From Pachyseris speciosa (taxonomy: Eukaryota > Cnidaria > Anthozoa > Scleractinia > Pachyseridae), in assembly GCA_016490735.1 (NCBI GenBank), contig JAEMWC010000364.1:583501-647500 (forward strand): a stretch of DNA of 64,000 bases, read 5' to 3'. The notes under the pieces are model-generated. The model was given only the letters and a program-made list of their open reading frames with translations. It had not been told where the DNA came from and searched no databases. Positions 21,911 to 33,282 of the stretch are shown here, one piece after another. Numbering within the stretch: the stretch's first letter is position 1; each line of letters opens with the position of its first letter. Made by a program: the position numbers and the translations under genes.

Positions 21911-22050
21911 ATGTCATTTTGACACTTTTTTCTCAATTTAATATTTTTTTTTTGAAATTTTGTATCGATTTAAGTGTCACGCATCTATTAAGGTGAACAA
22001 TTCCTTTATTTTTGTTCATCTTGAACATTACATACATATACTTATGACTG

Positions 22051-22200
22051 TACTGTTTTAATTTATTGAACGCTAAGTGAAAATGACAAGAAAACGTCCT
22101 GTTTTAGTTATACGAAAGGGGTACCATTTGTCAATGGAAGGTATACGAAAGGGGTACCTTTTCTGTCAAAATGGTATATAAAAGGGACGCCACCGGAAAA
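22051..22200. repeat. Dispersed CGAAAGGGGTACC repeat, right half
   Basis: tactgttttaatttattgaa follows the duplicated 13-mer, as at 57375-57400; tacgaaaggggtacc then occurs twice. Confidence 0.75.
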
Positions 22201-22816
22201 ATATTTTGTACGGTAGTTGTAACGTGGGAGGAACATTTTCGCTTTCCGTTCGAATCTGATAAATTTAGTGAAAGATTAATTTGTTGAACTGGAGGAAATA
22301 CACACAAAAATAAATCCCGAGTTTTTGGCCTCCAGAGATTTGCACAGTTTTCACAAATCATTGGAGGTGCATGGTGCCAAAGCGGTAATACCGCCAACCA
22401 ATAGAGACAACCGAGGAACCCTCGGAAGAGGATACGCGACAAACTAGCCTCATTCAATCGCGGGAAAGCTAGTTCCACGTTCAGCAACAGACGAAGTATT
22501 CATATTTTGGTTATATTATTATCGGAAGGAATAGGTTTGGCGAAAATAAAACCCAAACTACTGTCTGGAAATCGGTTCCATGGTATTCGAAACAAAATAT
22601 GCAATTCGAGATCCCGAATAAAGCTCACGCGAAAAATGTCAAAAGACTGCTAGACCTAACTTCTCCAAAAAGCCAAATATTTTTTTGCTTTTCTCGCCTT
22701 CGTTTAATCATTTTGTAATTTTTCTATTTCCAATTGCTACATTAATTATTCCCCTAGCCAAACAGCGCAAAACTCAAATTTTGAAAAGTTTGTCCCTCGA
22801 AGGATTACAATAACCC

Positions 22817-23209
22817 TTAAGCCCCGGCTACACGTTCAAACATTGTTATAAAACATTTGTTGAATGAACAATGTTAGAACGTGTAGCATGCATGTTTGAT
22901 GACGTTTGTTCAACATTTTTTGTTGGATTATGTTTTGATTTCGATCAAACATTTTCTCCAACATTCAACAAATGTTGAAGCGTGTAGCCCCCCTTTCAAC
23001 AATGTTGTATTGCAAAGACCAATCAGAGTTAAAGGCCCAGTCTCCAATCCGAAAGCCTAATGGCAGAGCAGGAAATTGTTGAAGTCAGACCGCCGAATCG
23101 ACGTGTTTCCAACAATGTTATATGTGTATCCAACATTGTTAGAAGCGTTCTTACAACAATGTTGGGACGTGTTCTTCTAACAATGTTTGAACGTGTAACC
23201 GGGGCCTTA
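22817..23209. mobile_element. MITE with AACATTGTT internal repeats
   Basis: Ends taagccccggctacacgttc and, inverted, taaggccccggttacacgtt; the inverted repeats continue through caaacattgtta. Many internal caacaatgtt/aacattgttg blocks. About 390 bp. Confidence 0.85.
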
Positions 23210-23316
23210 TAACTTACAACTTTTAATGACTCAAATTTAAATCGTATATTCTTCCCTGCAATTCTTTTGCGACGTAGGCTAAGCTTCTTTGCAACCCTCT
23301 CAACAGAGAATGAATG

Positions 23317-23498
23317 TACGAAAATCGTATATTTGACTTGCGGATTAAGGAATGAATATGTGAATGATCATCGCAGTTATGAACACTACTTAAGCAGTAG
23401 TGAAAATAAAGCCTGAAAACAATTCAGGCTTGTACGGGATTCGAACCCACGACCTCTGCGATACCGATGCATTGCTCTTCCAACTGAACTAACAAGCC
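23317..23498 (-). mobile_element. tRNA-derived SINE
   Basis: The tRNA-like head is at 23498-23427 on the minus strand (B box ggttcgaatcc) and is followed by the family tail (cctgaattgttttcaggctt, cactactgcttaagtagtgt). Confidence 0.85.
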
Positions 23499-23881
23499 AA
23501 CTGACTTGTTAGCTTTGAATTCAAGACTGACTGGTACAAAAATAGAAGGAATGCTGAACAGCGAGCTGGGAAGCTTGGAACCGAGCTCTTTAAATCTCTT
23601 GAAACGCTGCTCAAATTGAAACGAACATAGGGTGGGGGTGGCGGAACCTTAGGTTGGACAGTTGACTGTGCAGCATGGGTTGAAGTGATATGGAATGGAA
23701 TAAATAAAATTGAATGAATAGGATTAATAGGAGAGACACTATAGTATATTTCTTTAATGACAGCCGCCCCACAAGCTATTGGAACTTAGTCAAAGAAGTC
23801 CAAATTAAGAACAGTTAGAAATTCCGTGTTCAGTTTATTTCTTTTCGAAACACAGGTAAGTGGCTGTTATAGAGAGTGATC

Positions 23882-23921
23882 GTGAGTGAGTGAGTGAGTG
23901 AGTGAGTGAGTGAGTGTATCC
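23882..23921. repeat. (GTGA)n microsatellite
   Basis: About nine tandem gtga units. Confidence 0.95.
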
Positions 23922-25818
23922 GCTGGGAGAATAAAGTGGCCGACGTCGAGAGATGACCGTTGTTCCTCTGTATCAGCTCTATAATCTGATTAACACATGA
24001 CCTTTTCAAATGAAGAATGATCCTCGCAGTTGTGACCTTTTGTTGTAGTGCACGCTAGTCTTTGAAGTTTTACTAAATTATTTTCGGAACTTTGTTATAC
24101 TATCAGAGATAGGGATAAGCTGTAAATAAATCTCAAGTTTAGCTTCTATCTCCGTAATTTCCACATGCCACGAGCACGTTGAAGGTAGCAAGAGATTAGA
24201 CGAGAGCTCTGATTACTAGTTTTTCACCTGCGACAATTTATCCGCGACCTGCGGCAATTTACCCGCGACAATTTACCCGCGACATGCGACCCGCGTAAAT
24301 CCCCTGTAAATCGCTCTAAAGTGAAGCAGGGCAACGGATGGGCCATATACTGTTAAAAAAGAATACATCTTGTTTCAAATGATATTGATATATCTACCCG
24401 TAAGATCTACAGATTTAAATATGTAAATTATCCGGGAGGGCCGCCTGATTCTCCATTCTGGCAGGAGACAACCGAATAACTTTATTTTCAGTCACACTTG
24501 TGGCTACATTCCACTTGAAAAACAGCGTTATTCAGTCTCACTTTCTCATGATGCTTGTTTCCAGGTAGAGATATTTGTTGGCGACACTGAGACCCATGCA
24601 CAGAACGTTCACAAAGCACGTGTGTTCAAAACTTCACAGGCGTTCAAGAATGCCTATCAGCGACTGGCCGCCTCAATGAAAGGTGAAGCAGGCTCAAGCG
24701 TTGTAGCTGAACTAAGCGGTCTGGGAAGCATTCAACAAATGTATTGCGATGATCTTCTTGGTAACCATGGAGTTATGAAAGCGATTGGGAGCGTAGACTT
24801 GATCATTGGCGATTCCTTATACATGTGCGGCTCACTGATTGCGGCTAAATTCTCTCTACCTTTTGTCACTGTATTTACAATCTCACTCAGTACGCCTATA
24901 GCGCATGCGTATGGCTTGGTGCTGGATCCTTCCTACGTACCACAATACAAGTCTGCCCTCACCAGTAATTTAAACTTTGTGGAAAGATTAAAGAATCTGT
25001 TTCACTGGACTGTCAGTTACGCGGTATTTCACTATGTCATGGCTCCTCGATTTCAAGAGCTAAAGGATCGCTACCAAATCGCGTCTAACAGGAGCCTGTA
25101 TGAGGTTCTCTCCAGTGTTGATCTTATCATTGGTCAAATGGGGTTCTTTCTTGAATATCCTCGTCCTGTTTTGCCAAGTAAGTTTTCACTCGGCGGTTTA
25201 CCACGGGAATCTTCCGTGGTGGTACAGAGACGTAAAGTGAACCACATATCAAACTAAGATATAACCATTTTTGTGCGTCATTGCAAATAGCCATTTAAAA
25301 GTTTTGCCCGATCTCAATAAGGTATTGCTTGCTACTTCAGCCCAGAAGACAAAATGCACCCAACAGTTCATAGATAGTAAAAGTAAGAGCCTTTCGAACT
25401 TTATATTGACCCAAAACAGCCCAGCCACCACACCCTCGGTGGCATCTCACTTTGAATAACGTTTAAGAGGAATATATCCAAAATTGTCCTGAGGAGGGGG
25501 AAGCGGGGACAATGCTAACAATGCCGTGACGTCATGTGAAAACACTCTTCATGAGGACAAGCCTTGTAATTTTTAGATTTCCCTCGTTACTGAGCAACAA
25601 AATTATGCCACACGGAATGCATCTTCTCAACAATTATTCTTTCCTCACTTTAGGACGAACATAAGAAAATTCTGTCCTACTCAGTGTTATTGGTAAATAT
25701 TATTGGAATGATCTTCCTCTTTCTATTTGCAATATCCCATCGAAAATCCTTTTTAAAAACGCAATCATTTTCAAACATTACTTTGCTCAGTGCTAATCTC
25801 CTTGTTCGATGCCATGAT

Positions 25819-26932
25819 AGGGCTGTTTATACGAGAGAAAATAAGCCGCGGCTTACTCTGGCCGCGAACTCCCCGTATAAATGGTACAAAATCTACGTTC
25901 ACGGATTATTCAAACCCACGGCCAGCTCAAGCCGCGTCTTATCCTGGCCGAGAGGTTTTGGGCTGGGCTTATCCTAGCCTCGGCTCACCTTGGACGTGAA
26001 GGTGTTCGTGTAAATGCACTCAAACGTTGTCCGCGGCTTGCTGAAGCCGTGAACGATTGCTGCGCATGCTCTGTATTCATTTATACCCAGACTTTCACGG
26101 CTGAGAGACGCGCGCTGCAGTGGCGGGAAAAATGAGTGCTGTTACATTTACATCCTCAAAAAGTGGAAAATGGCGACCACGACGGATTCATCTCTGACAA
26201 ATTAATTATCTGTGAACCCAACACCAATCTTAACCGAAGAGACAATTTAAAATGACAAAGACAGCGAAAAATACTGCTTTTTTGCTGGCCAAAGCCACTC
26301 GTTTAGCTTTTTTTGCTCGCTCGAGCCATTAGAGAGCTTAAGCAACGACGACGGCAACGGCAACGAAAACGTCACTTCAAAATGTAACTTCTCTTTATTG
26401 TAACTCTTTCGTGATTATTCCAACTTTTTTAACTTGTAAAATATTGGCGAACTATCCTAGAGTTAAATTAGTAAAAACGGTATTGAAGTCGGGAAAAAGA
26501 AAGAAGAGTTCACCGTTATACGCTCACGTTCTCCACAAAACCTAAAATTTGGTCATTTCACGTTGTTGTTTTGCTGAAGACGGCAATGAAATGTACCAAA
26601 ATGTAAAAAGCACGTGCAGGGCGATTGTTTTCGCTCATTAAGCCTATTGTTTTGTGGCGTTCTCGTTGCCGTCGCCGTTGTCGTTGATTAAGTTCTTTAT
26701 TGTTGCAATGACGACGCAGTTTCAGCTAATTACCCCAAAACGAGGCACCAAAACAAACTACGTCATCTATGTCATCATTGGACCGATCTGGCCGCGAACT
26801 AAGCCGTGAACCATTTATACGAGCAGTTCGCGTCTTATGTAAGCCGTACTCGTCTAAATGGTTCCTTTCGCGTCTTATGTAAGCCGCGGCCAGAGTAAGC
26901 CGCGGCTTATTTTCTCTCGTATAAAGAGCCCT
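25819..26932. mobile_element. 1.1-kb inverted-repeat element with about 48-bp termini
   Basis: The left terminus agggctgtttatacgagaga continues aaataagccgcggcttact; the right terminus is its inverted copy with one or two differences over about 48 bases. The interior has further AAGCCG-rich inverted segments and no recognisable transposase. It lies in the intron between UGT-A exons 2 and 3 and contains a second element (26333-26697). Confidence 0.85.
26333..26697. mobile_element. MITE, family 1, copy 2, nested
   Basis: Left end agagcttaagcaacgacgac, right end inverted aagaacttaatcaacgacaa; interior shared with 13977-14345. Its position inside the larger element shows it inserted later. Confidence 0.8.
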
Positions 26933-26989
26933 CGTGTGTCCCTATGTGCCTATGCATGTATAATAAGAATAATAAATAATAATCACTTT

Positions 26990-27280
26990 ATTTAAGTCTC
27001 AAATCTATTTAGCCTAGCACAGATGCTCTACTAATTGGGGAGACTAAATCAAAACAACTCTAAATAAATCAAATCAAATCAAATGTTGGTTTTTGGGGAG
27101 AGGGGAAAACCGGAGTACCCGGAGAAAAACCTCTCGGAGCAGAGTAGAGAACCAACAAACTCAGCCCACTTATGACGCCGAGTCCGTATGTATTTGTGTG
27201 TGCTTATGTTTCTTTTTTTCCTTTTTGTTCTTCTTTTTTGTAATGAGCTATAGATATTAAATTTCATTCAAGGCACTAAT
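26990..27280. repeat. Dispersed retroelement-like fragment
   Basis: AT-rich ATAATAATCA... start, then aaatcaaatcaaat and gagaggggaaaaccggagta. The last block is familiar as a common interspersed repeat in cnidarian genomes; assignment to a family is from memory and uncertain. Confidence 0.45.
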
Positions 27281-27339
27281 AGGTTTTGCTATACTTAGTC
27301 GTGCCCCTCTCCATTCTATTTTGTACTACCTTGTGTCTA

Positions 27340-27536
27340 TAGACCTTTTTAGCTTGTCGATTTTGTTTTCCCAATGTAGACCACGTGATCTTCCCAAGGG
27401 AATTTGCCTTTTGTCGCTTCATAAATTATGCGTACATATGCACGTGAATAAGGCGAAATTTCAAAGAAATAGTTCTCTAGGGTAACATCACGTGGTCTAT
27501 AATGGGAAAACAAAATCTACAAGCTAAAAAGGTCTA
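27340..27536. mobile_element. MITE, about 197 bp, near-complete inverted repeat ends
   Basis: Left tagacctttttagcttgtcg / right end inverted tagacctttttagcttgtag, with the match continuing about 50 bases through gttttccca and accacgtgat. Confidence 0.88.
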
Positions 27537-28105
27537 TTTTATAAGTAATCCTTTATGTACATCGAATGGAGAAACAATAAATACATAAATTTCCTATTAA
27601 CCTTAATAATTGCATTTCACTTACTAACAGATTATGAACCATCTTCCAGATGTTGGTAATGGATTTATATACCGCACATATCACATAGTTTCATGGCGGT
27701 TTACAATTCTTCTCAAGGGTCAGCCTGTAAATGTTCCGTTATAACCGTTGTTAAATTGTTTATTAGAAAAATCAAAGGTTTTTACTGAGTCCGTGGATGA
27801 AATCCAAAAATGAAACAGTGTGGAAGGGACAATTGTTGAGGCTATAACTGAACTTGAAAAATGCTTGAGTATCACAAAACATGATGTATATTTTTCAGAC
27901 ACCAGAGTTGTTGGTCCGCTTCTTACTAGCCCACCTCAACCGCTGCCGGCCGAGCTGGAAGAGTTTATGCAGAGCTCTGGGAACGATGGAGTCATTCTGG
28001 TTGCATTTGGTACAATTATAGGCAACTTTGATAAAAGCCTGTTGACGGTAATGGCTACAGCGTTCGGAAAATTGCCACAAAAGTTCATATGGAAGCTTAA
28101 CAATG

Positions 28106-28849
28106 GATTTTCTTAAGATCCAATAGGAATAGCGTAAAAGCCTCCCACACTTTGTTAGCCCATTTTCTCCTGAATGATATAGTCCAGGGGCCGGTGCCTG
28201 AAAGGTGTAATGCTCTATTCCATGGTATAAATCTTCTTTATTCCAAAAGGTATTCCTGGAAATAAGGCAGATTTATCCCTGGAATAGAGTTATTAGACCT
28301 TTTAGGAACCGGCCCCAGTTTGTTGGGATGTCCGTAGTAACGCCAGGGCTATTAATTCGGTAGAGCAAACATTGTCAGTTTTTCGTTTGAACGCTTGCGC
28401 ACAGGTGCGATTTTCCGAAAGGCATCCCCGAAGGTTACAGTAACTGTAACATCAATGAGCTTGTCGTATTTTCTACCGGGTGATAACCTTCTGTTTATAC
28501 ACAATTCACTGACGTCAAAGACTTATCCCTAGCAAATTAGTCTTCTTCCACACACACAGAATTACCCGCGATCCGCGACAATTCACCCGCGACCCGCGAA
28601 AATTAGACAATCCCCTTCAGGCGATCTTTACGGACAGCCGCTCTAAAACCTATTGAAAACAGCTACAACCAAAAACAACAAATAGTACATATAAACAAGG
28701 TACTGTATAATCGTTTCACGATGTAGTCACTGCTACTGAGTCTTCATCAGACAACGGGGTCGACTGGTTACGCTCCATCATTTGGAGACAAACGATCGAA
28801 TACGGTATATTATTACTATTACACGGCTGGAAGTCGGCCGAGTCTAAAT
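28106..28849. other. No gene; minisatellite-like CCGCGACAATT blocks
   Basis: At 28560-28640 acccgcgatccgcgacaatt-type units and gccgctctaaa resemble 24233-24320 (gcgacaatttacccgcgaca, tcgctctaaa) in the same orientation. The two lie on either side of UGT-A exons 2-3. Confidence 0.5.
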
Positions 28850-29370
28850 ATGTGCTTGGTTCTTCGTCGTTTTATTCTTCGTCTTTGTCGAGTTTCATCC
28901 AGAAAGCTCACTTCTGGCGTTTCTGCGCAAGCGCAAGCTAAATTTAGCAGTACCTCTCGGAAGGCCCTGGGGACGAGGTTGCCCAAAACAAGGCCGCCGA
29001 AGGCGTTAACATCACGAACGCTAAAATGACGATTCACCTTGTGTTTGCGAGGTGCGAACAACTAATATGTAGACAGAAGTGTCAATAGGATTGTTTGCAA
29101 GTTCAACAGCGAGACGAAAAGATTTTAACATAGCCAAACTGAACTCCAGATGTTTTAGTCGTGCCCGTGGCTTCTACATACTAAACCGCTGTAAGTTTTA
29201 GGGGTACATTTTGCTGAATAACTCAAGTACGGGATATCATACACTCCTGAGACTATTACAGGTAGTTTATTTACTATTTTTGTACAATATCTCAATTTCT
29301 TGACGTTATTTTTGAATGATAAGCGATTTTAGTATATACTAAAACAGTGGATAGCGTTGAAGGCGTGCTC
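28850..29370. repeat. Fragment of the 1.5-kb dispersed element, direct orientation
   Basis: gtacattttgctgaataact and caagtacgggatatca at 29203-29245 occur in the same orientation as at 33965-34005. Followed by ttttagtatatactaaaaca, also found at 32971. Confidence 0.65.
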
Positions 29371-29429
29371 TGATTGGATAGTCAAACTCCGATTATCCTT
29401 TGCTATTTACTTCCAAGCAACTAGCGAGT

Positions 29430-31140
29430 TTCGTGCTCCCTCGTGTGAATTTAAAACAAGAGGCTACAATTAGCCTAAACCCGGGCTTGCAAAAAACAGT
29501 ATTGTATCCCTAACTTAGTGCTAAACAAAAGAATAGAGGGAAGGCTGTCTTTCTTACATCGGACGCATTGCCGTGTTTAGCTTGTGTTGGAGTCTATTTC
29601 TTTAGACCCCTATCAACATATATTCCTCTAAAATACAGCTCAACCATTGAGAACAGTAATTATAACACTTGTAAAAAATAGTTCTAAAAGAACAAGAAAA
29701 AGAGAAACAGAAAAATAAAGCCCGTGATATATACCACTAAAAGACATCAAACCCGGGTTAGCTGTGTCACAGGCAAGAACAATGACCTTTAGGCCACAGA
29801 GGTTTATTGTTTTGCAAGGTGATAAAAATAGTGTATTGATTCCAAAAAAAAAAAAACTAAGCACACTTGTTTTCGCTTCGATGGATAATTGTTTGAGAAA
29901 GGAAACGCTTATCGAACGATGTAGGATTTTTTCGCATAAACGTTAATGGAGTACGTCTCGGTGAAATGTGAGTAGAAAATTAATTAGCAGAGTGAAACTG
30001 TTTACAAACACTTCTCTTTTGTCGCCTCATGTTATTATAATCGGCTCCGAAGCACAAGACCTAGAAAACTCAGACCCCCCCCCCCCAAATCTGTAAAAAC
30101 TCAAAACCCTCATAAACGGCGATAATTCATTTTGCCCACGTTTATTTCACTTTGAAAATTTGTATAGTTATGAGGGGGTCTGAGTTTTCCAGTTTGGGGG
30201 AGGGGGGGGGGGGGGGTCTGAGTATTCTAGGTCTCGTGCTCCGGAGCCGATTATAATAACGTGAAGTGTTTGTTATCTGCGATAAATAGACGGTGTAACA
30301 TTTCAGCGCACTGAACGGCGATAATTTATTCTGTCCACGTTTATTTGACTTTGAAAATGTGTATAGTTTTGAGGGGGTCTGAGTTTTCCAGATTTTTTTT
30401 TTTTTGGGGGGGGGGGGGGGGGGTCTGAGTTTTCTAGGGCTGAAGTCTGAGTTTTCTAGGTCTGAGTTCTCCAGACACCCGATACGGGGAACACGGCGGC
30501 AATCCATCTGGAGTTAAATTTTGGTCATGTTAAAAGCTTTCTTCTCGCTGTTGAACTTGCAAACATTCGTATAGACACTTCTCTTAACATATTAGTTGTT
30601 CAGACTTCAAAGACACAAGGTGAATCGACGTTTTCCGATACGTGACAACAGGCATCATTCTTGCTGTTGATATGAGATTTACACTTCCGAATCACTCGGC
30701 CGTGAAAGGTCAAACTCCCTTTGTCTGTAGCCTCAAATTTTTGGCGCTCCCCTCGCGTCGCGTCTCCTCGCAACTTCGCGCGCGCACGTGCCCCCAAAAT
30801 CCGTCGCCAAAATTAGAGACTACTCGCAATCTCGATCTCCTGAAGCAGTCCATCTGCCGTTAAGTTTACTCATGTTAAAAGCTTTCTTCTCGCCGTTGAA
30901 CTTGCAATCATTCGCATAGACACTTCTCTTAACATATTGTTTGTTCAGACTTCAAAAGACACAAGGTGAATCGACATTTTCCGATACGTGACAACAGGCA
31001 TCACTCTGTCAAAAATAGTTAGCGCTTGCGCAGAAACGCCGGAAGTGCCATTTGTGGATGATACTCGACGACGAAAAAGAATTCGAGAACCGTCGGTAGT
31101 TCTAGACCCGGGCGCCGCGCGAGACGCGCGCAGCCCGGGT
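29430..31140 (-). repeat. 1.5-kb dispersed element, inverted copy
   Basis: Reverse complement of most of 33283-34740: e.g. agactccaacacaagctaaa, gttagcgcttgcgcagaaac (inverted) and the terminal GC-rich hairpin gacccgggcgccgcgcgaga. It carries an extra insert (about 30005-30490) made of two roughly 197-bp tandem units (ggcgataatt ... gagggggtctgagttttcca) with C/G homopolymers. Non-coding. Confidence 0.78.
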
Positions 31141-31323
31141 AAAAAATAGCGACCCAGTTTGCATCCGTGACAAGCGGAGAAATCATCTAAGTTAACGACG
31201 AAGCAGTCCCTAAAAACACAAAGAAAGCGACTAACTTTGGTTTTGCCGTGTTTAAAGGTGATGGTTTATGTTTTTAACCCGGAATCAATAAAAACCAATG
31301 AGAAAGGTTTTGTTTAAACCTGG

Positions 31324-31535
31324 TTCACACTTGTGACATAAGCACAAGCGTAAGCGCAAGCATAAGCATAATGATGTTCACACTTGTGACATAAGCACAA
31401 GCGTAAGCGTAAGCATAAGCATAATGATGTTCACACTTGTGACATAAGCACAAGCGTAAGCGTAAGCATAAGCATAATGATGTTCACACTTGTGACATAA
31501 GCACAAGCGTAAGTGTAAGCATAAGCATAATGATG
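31324..31535. repeat. 53-bp tandem repeat, four copies
   Basis: Unit starts ttcacacttgtgacataagc at 31324, 31377, 31430 and 31483, an exact 53-bp period with only one or two substitutions between copies. The unit is rich in GTAAGC/CATAAGC. It looks like an amplified end of a MITE whose other end is near 31600-31670 (acttgtgaaataagcataag). Confidence 0.93.
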
Positions 31536-31762
31536 TTCACACTAGCGACTTACGCATGTGCAGTGCGAGTCACGTCGGTGGATAAACAAGATGGCGCTTA
31601 TGCTTAAGCTTATGCTTATTTCACACCAGTTCCCACTTGTGAAATAAGCATAAGCATAAGCTTATGCTTCGCTCGCCGTTTTGTTTTTGGGCCACGTTCC
31701 ACTGCGGAGCCTGGTCCCTGGCTAGTATAATTCAATTGTATAATCACAAATACAACAGATAA

Positions 31763-32153
31763 TTAAAGGAGCACTGTCACCGGGATTTTTGCTGTTTTTG
31801 GTTCAATTCTGCCAAAATTACTGCCTTTTACCTGTTATCGTGCAAAAAATGCTTCTACAGAATCAGCAAGATGAATTCCAATGAAATTTTAGTAGGAAGA
31901 GCTAACCATAATAATTTTTTTGGTGATTTTTCAATGTATAGCTTGAAATTTTGAAAAAACTGGCAAGTTTTTTCAAATTTCAATCCATTTCCATCCTCGT
32001 CATCTTACATGGAATACAGAAGTTTATGGTGTCCATGCAGTACTACAGTCTTTGGCAATAAAACTAGACCATTATTTTAAGGTTTCCACTGATGCAATGG
32101 CAGTTTTAAGCTTTTTAAAGTGATGCTACAATAGCGTGACACTGCCCCTTTAA
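31763..32153. mobile_element. MITE with TTAAAGGnGCACTGTCAC termini
   Basis: Left ttaaaggagcactgtcac; right end inverted ttaaaggggcagtgtcac. About 390 bp, non-coding. Confidence 0.82.
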
Positions 32154-32737
32154 AATACACACATACCCGTAAAGAAATAACTGAAAAATTCCGCAGTTGA
32201 TTTCGTTATCTTTTGAAATAAAGTCTTTTGTTCACTGAGCACTCTCATTTAAAATTGTACCCAGAATACTTGAAGTGTTTCTTTCTCACATTCATGGGAT
32301 CAGCCGACTGGCCTGTGGCATGCGAGAAAGGCGGTGATGTGGTTGAAATCGGTGCAGGGTCAAAGATCATCCGAAATTTGTCACCGTCGTGTGAGCTGTG
32401 ACTCCCACGCGTTCGGAAATATGGCTAAACTGTCTTGTTCTTATTTCATTGGTATCATTTGTGAACGTTCTTGGAGTTACTAAAGATAAGAACAAACACA
32501 AAGATCTCTAAAGACGGAAAGAAAAATTGACATAGGTTTGGATCCTGGTGTGATAACACTGATTGACTGCTTCACATCGGTTGCACAAATTGTGTGACCA
32601 CGTTTACCTTTTTAAAATTAATCAGATGATGATAGTTGTGAGCCATGATTTAAGGCTTTGATTAAAATAATCGCAATTCTTGCCAATTCCCTATCCATAC
32701 CATTTCACCATCCATGCCATTCCATATTTTTTTGTTC

Positions 32738-32863
32738 GGGATCATTTGCGGTCCAACATGGTGCAATACGGGGATCATTTGCGGTCCGGGATCATTTGCG
32801 GTCCAATTTGGGGATCATTTGCGGTCCGGAATCATTTGCGGTCCTGGGATCATTTGCGGACCC
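32738..32863. repeat. GGATCATTTGCGGTCC minisatellite, six units
   Basis: Six copies of the 16-mer ggatcatttgcggtcc separated by 1-17 bases, the last two slightly diverged. It explains the three overlapping open frames in this stretch. Confidence 0.95.
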
Positions 32864-32995
32864 GTACAGGCTTATTGTTTCAGTCCTTTGTGCGCGGGGA
32901 AATATTGCAATCGTTGCTGGAATATATGAATTAAAATCAATTTTTTTTGTGGTGTATATTATCTCACTGTTTTAGTATATACTAAAACAACTATT

Positions 32996-33090
32996 CTCCT
33001 CAGTGTCAGTGGCTAGCGGTGGATATTTACCTCGCCGCTTCGCGGCTCAGTAAATATCCACCACTAGCGACACTTCGGTGAATAGTTGTT
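32996..33090. repeat. Fold-back element: about 45-bp arms, tiny loop
   Basis: acaactattctcctcagtgt ... ggatatttacctcgccgc, ttcg, then the inverted arm gcggctcagtaaatatccac ... gaatagttgt. A near-perfect hairpin in single-stranded form. Confidence 0.9.
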
Positions 33091-33282
33091 AAATACTTTT
33101 AACTTGCGTGACGTGAAATCCAACTATAGAACCGGCTGCAGAAACCTTACTCTGATCTCTTTAGCAATGTCTCTGTTTCAAGTTACCTATTTCAGCAACA
33201 GTTTCACCCTGCTGAATATTTTTTCTCCTCACATTTCACCGAGAATCCAGTAACGTTTATGCCAAAAAATACTGCCTTCTGT

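Larger units (their letters stand above)
20794..22037. mobile_element. Palindromic composite of three Penelope-like 3' ends, 13-bp target duplication
   Basis: Flanked by atacttatgactg at 20781-20793 and 22038-22050. It contains three partial copies of the C-terminus of a Penelope-like element: minus 21220-20987, minus about 21598-21362, and plus about 21600-21850. The minus copy reads TSGFPVAEHLNSPGHSLPDI, then GLWKCAGVNARQKQLEIELI and QPDGLNNVFHFL, typical of the end of the GIY-YIG endonuclease domain. The second and third copies form a near-perfect inverted repeat with arms over 100 bases around 21590. Each outer end has a hammerhead motif. The reading frames are broken (internal stop, deletion), so the composite is inactive. 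Confidence 0.82.
24565..28105 (+). pseudogene. UGT-A exons 2 and 3, inverted relative to exons 1, 4 and 5
   Basis: Exon 2 is 24565-25177 (613 nt, phase 0 in, phase 1 out, donor gtaag); exon 3 is 27899-28105 (207 nt, phase 1 in, acceptor tttttcag). Exon 2 begins VEIFVGDTETHAQNVHKARV, has MYCDDLLGNHGVM, where the aspartate after the Cys corresponds to the catalytic Asp of animal UGTs, and ends RPVLP. Exon 3 encodes VVGPLLTSPPQPLPAELEEF, VILVAFGT and KFIWKLNN. The 207-nt length equals exon 3 of UGT-B and UGT-C. The donor expected at 28106 is GA, not GT, and a TAA follows at 28114, so exon 3 could not be spliced normally. No plus-strand exon 1 lies upstream and no exon 4 or 5 follows before 53.8 kb. 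Together with the minus-strand exons at 35.7 and 20.1-18.9 kb this makes exactly one five-exon UGT. Confidence 0.85.

Noticed and set aside
28713..28750. Hammerhead-like sequence on the minus strand (CUGAUGA ... GAAACG)
   Set aside because: The bases after GAAAC do not give a pairable stem III or the usual NUH; at best a decayed relic.
32658..32975. Three overlapping plus-strand open frames
   Set aside because: They translate the GGATCATTTGCGGTCC minisatellite.
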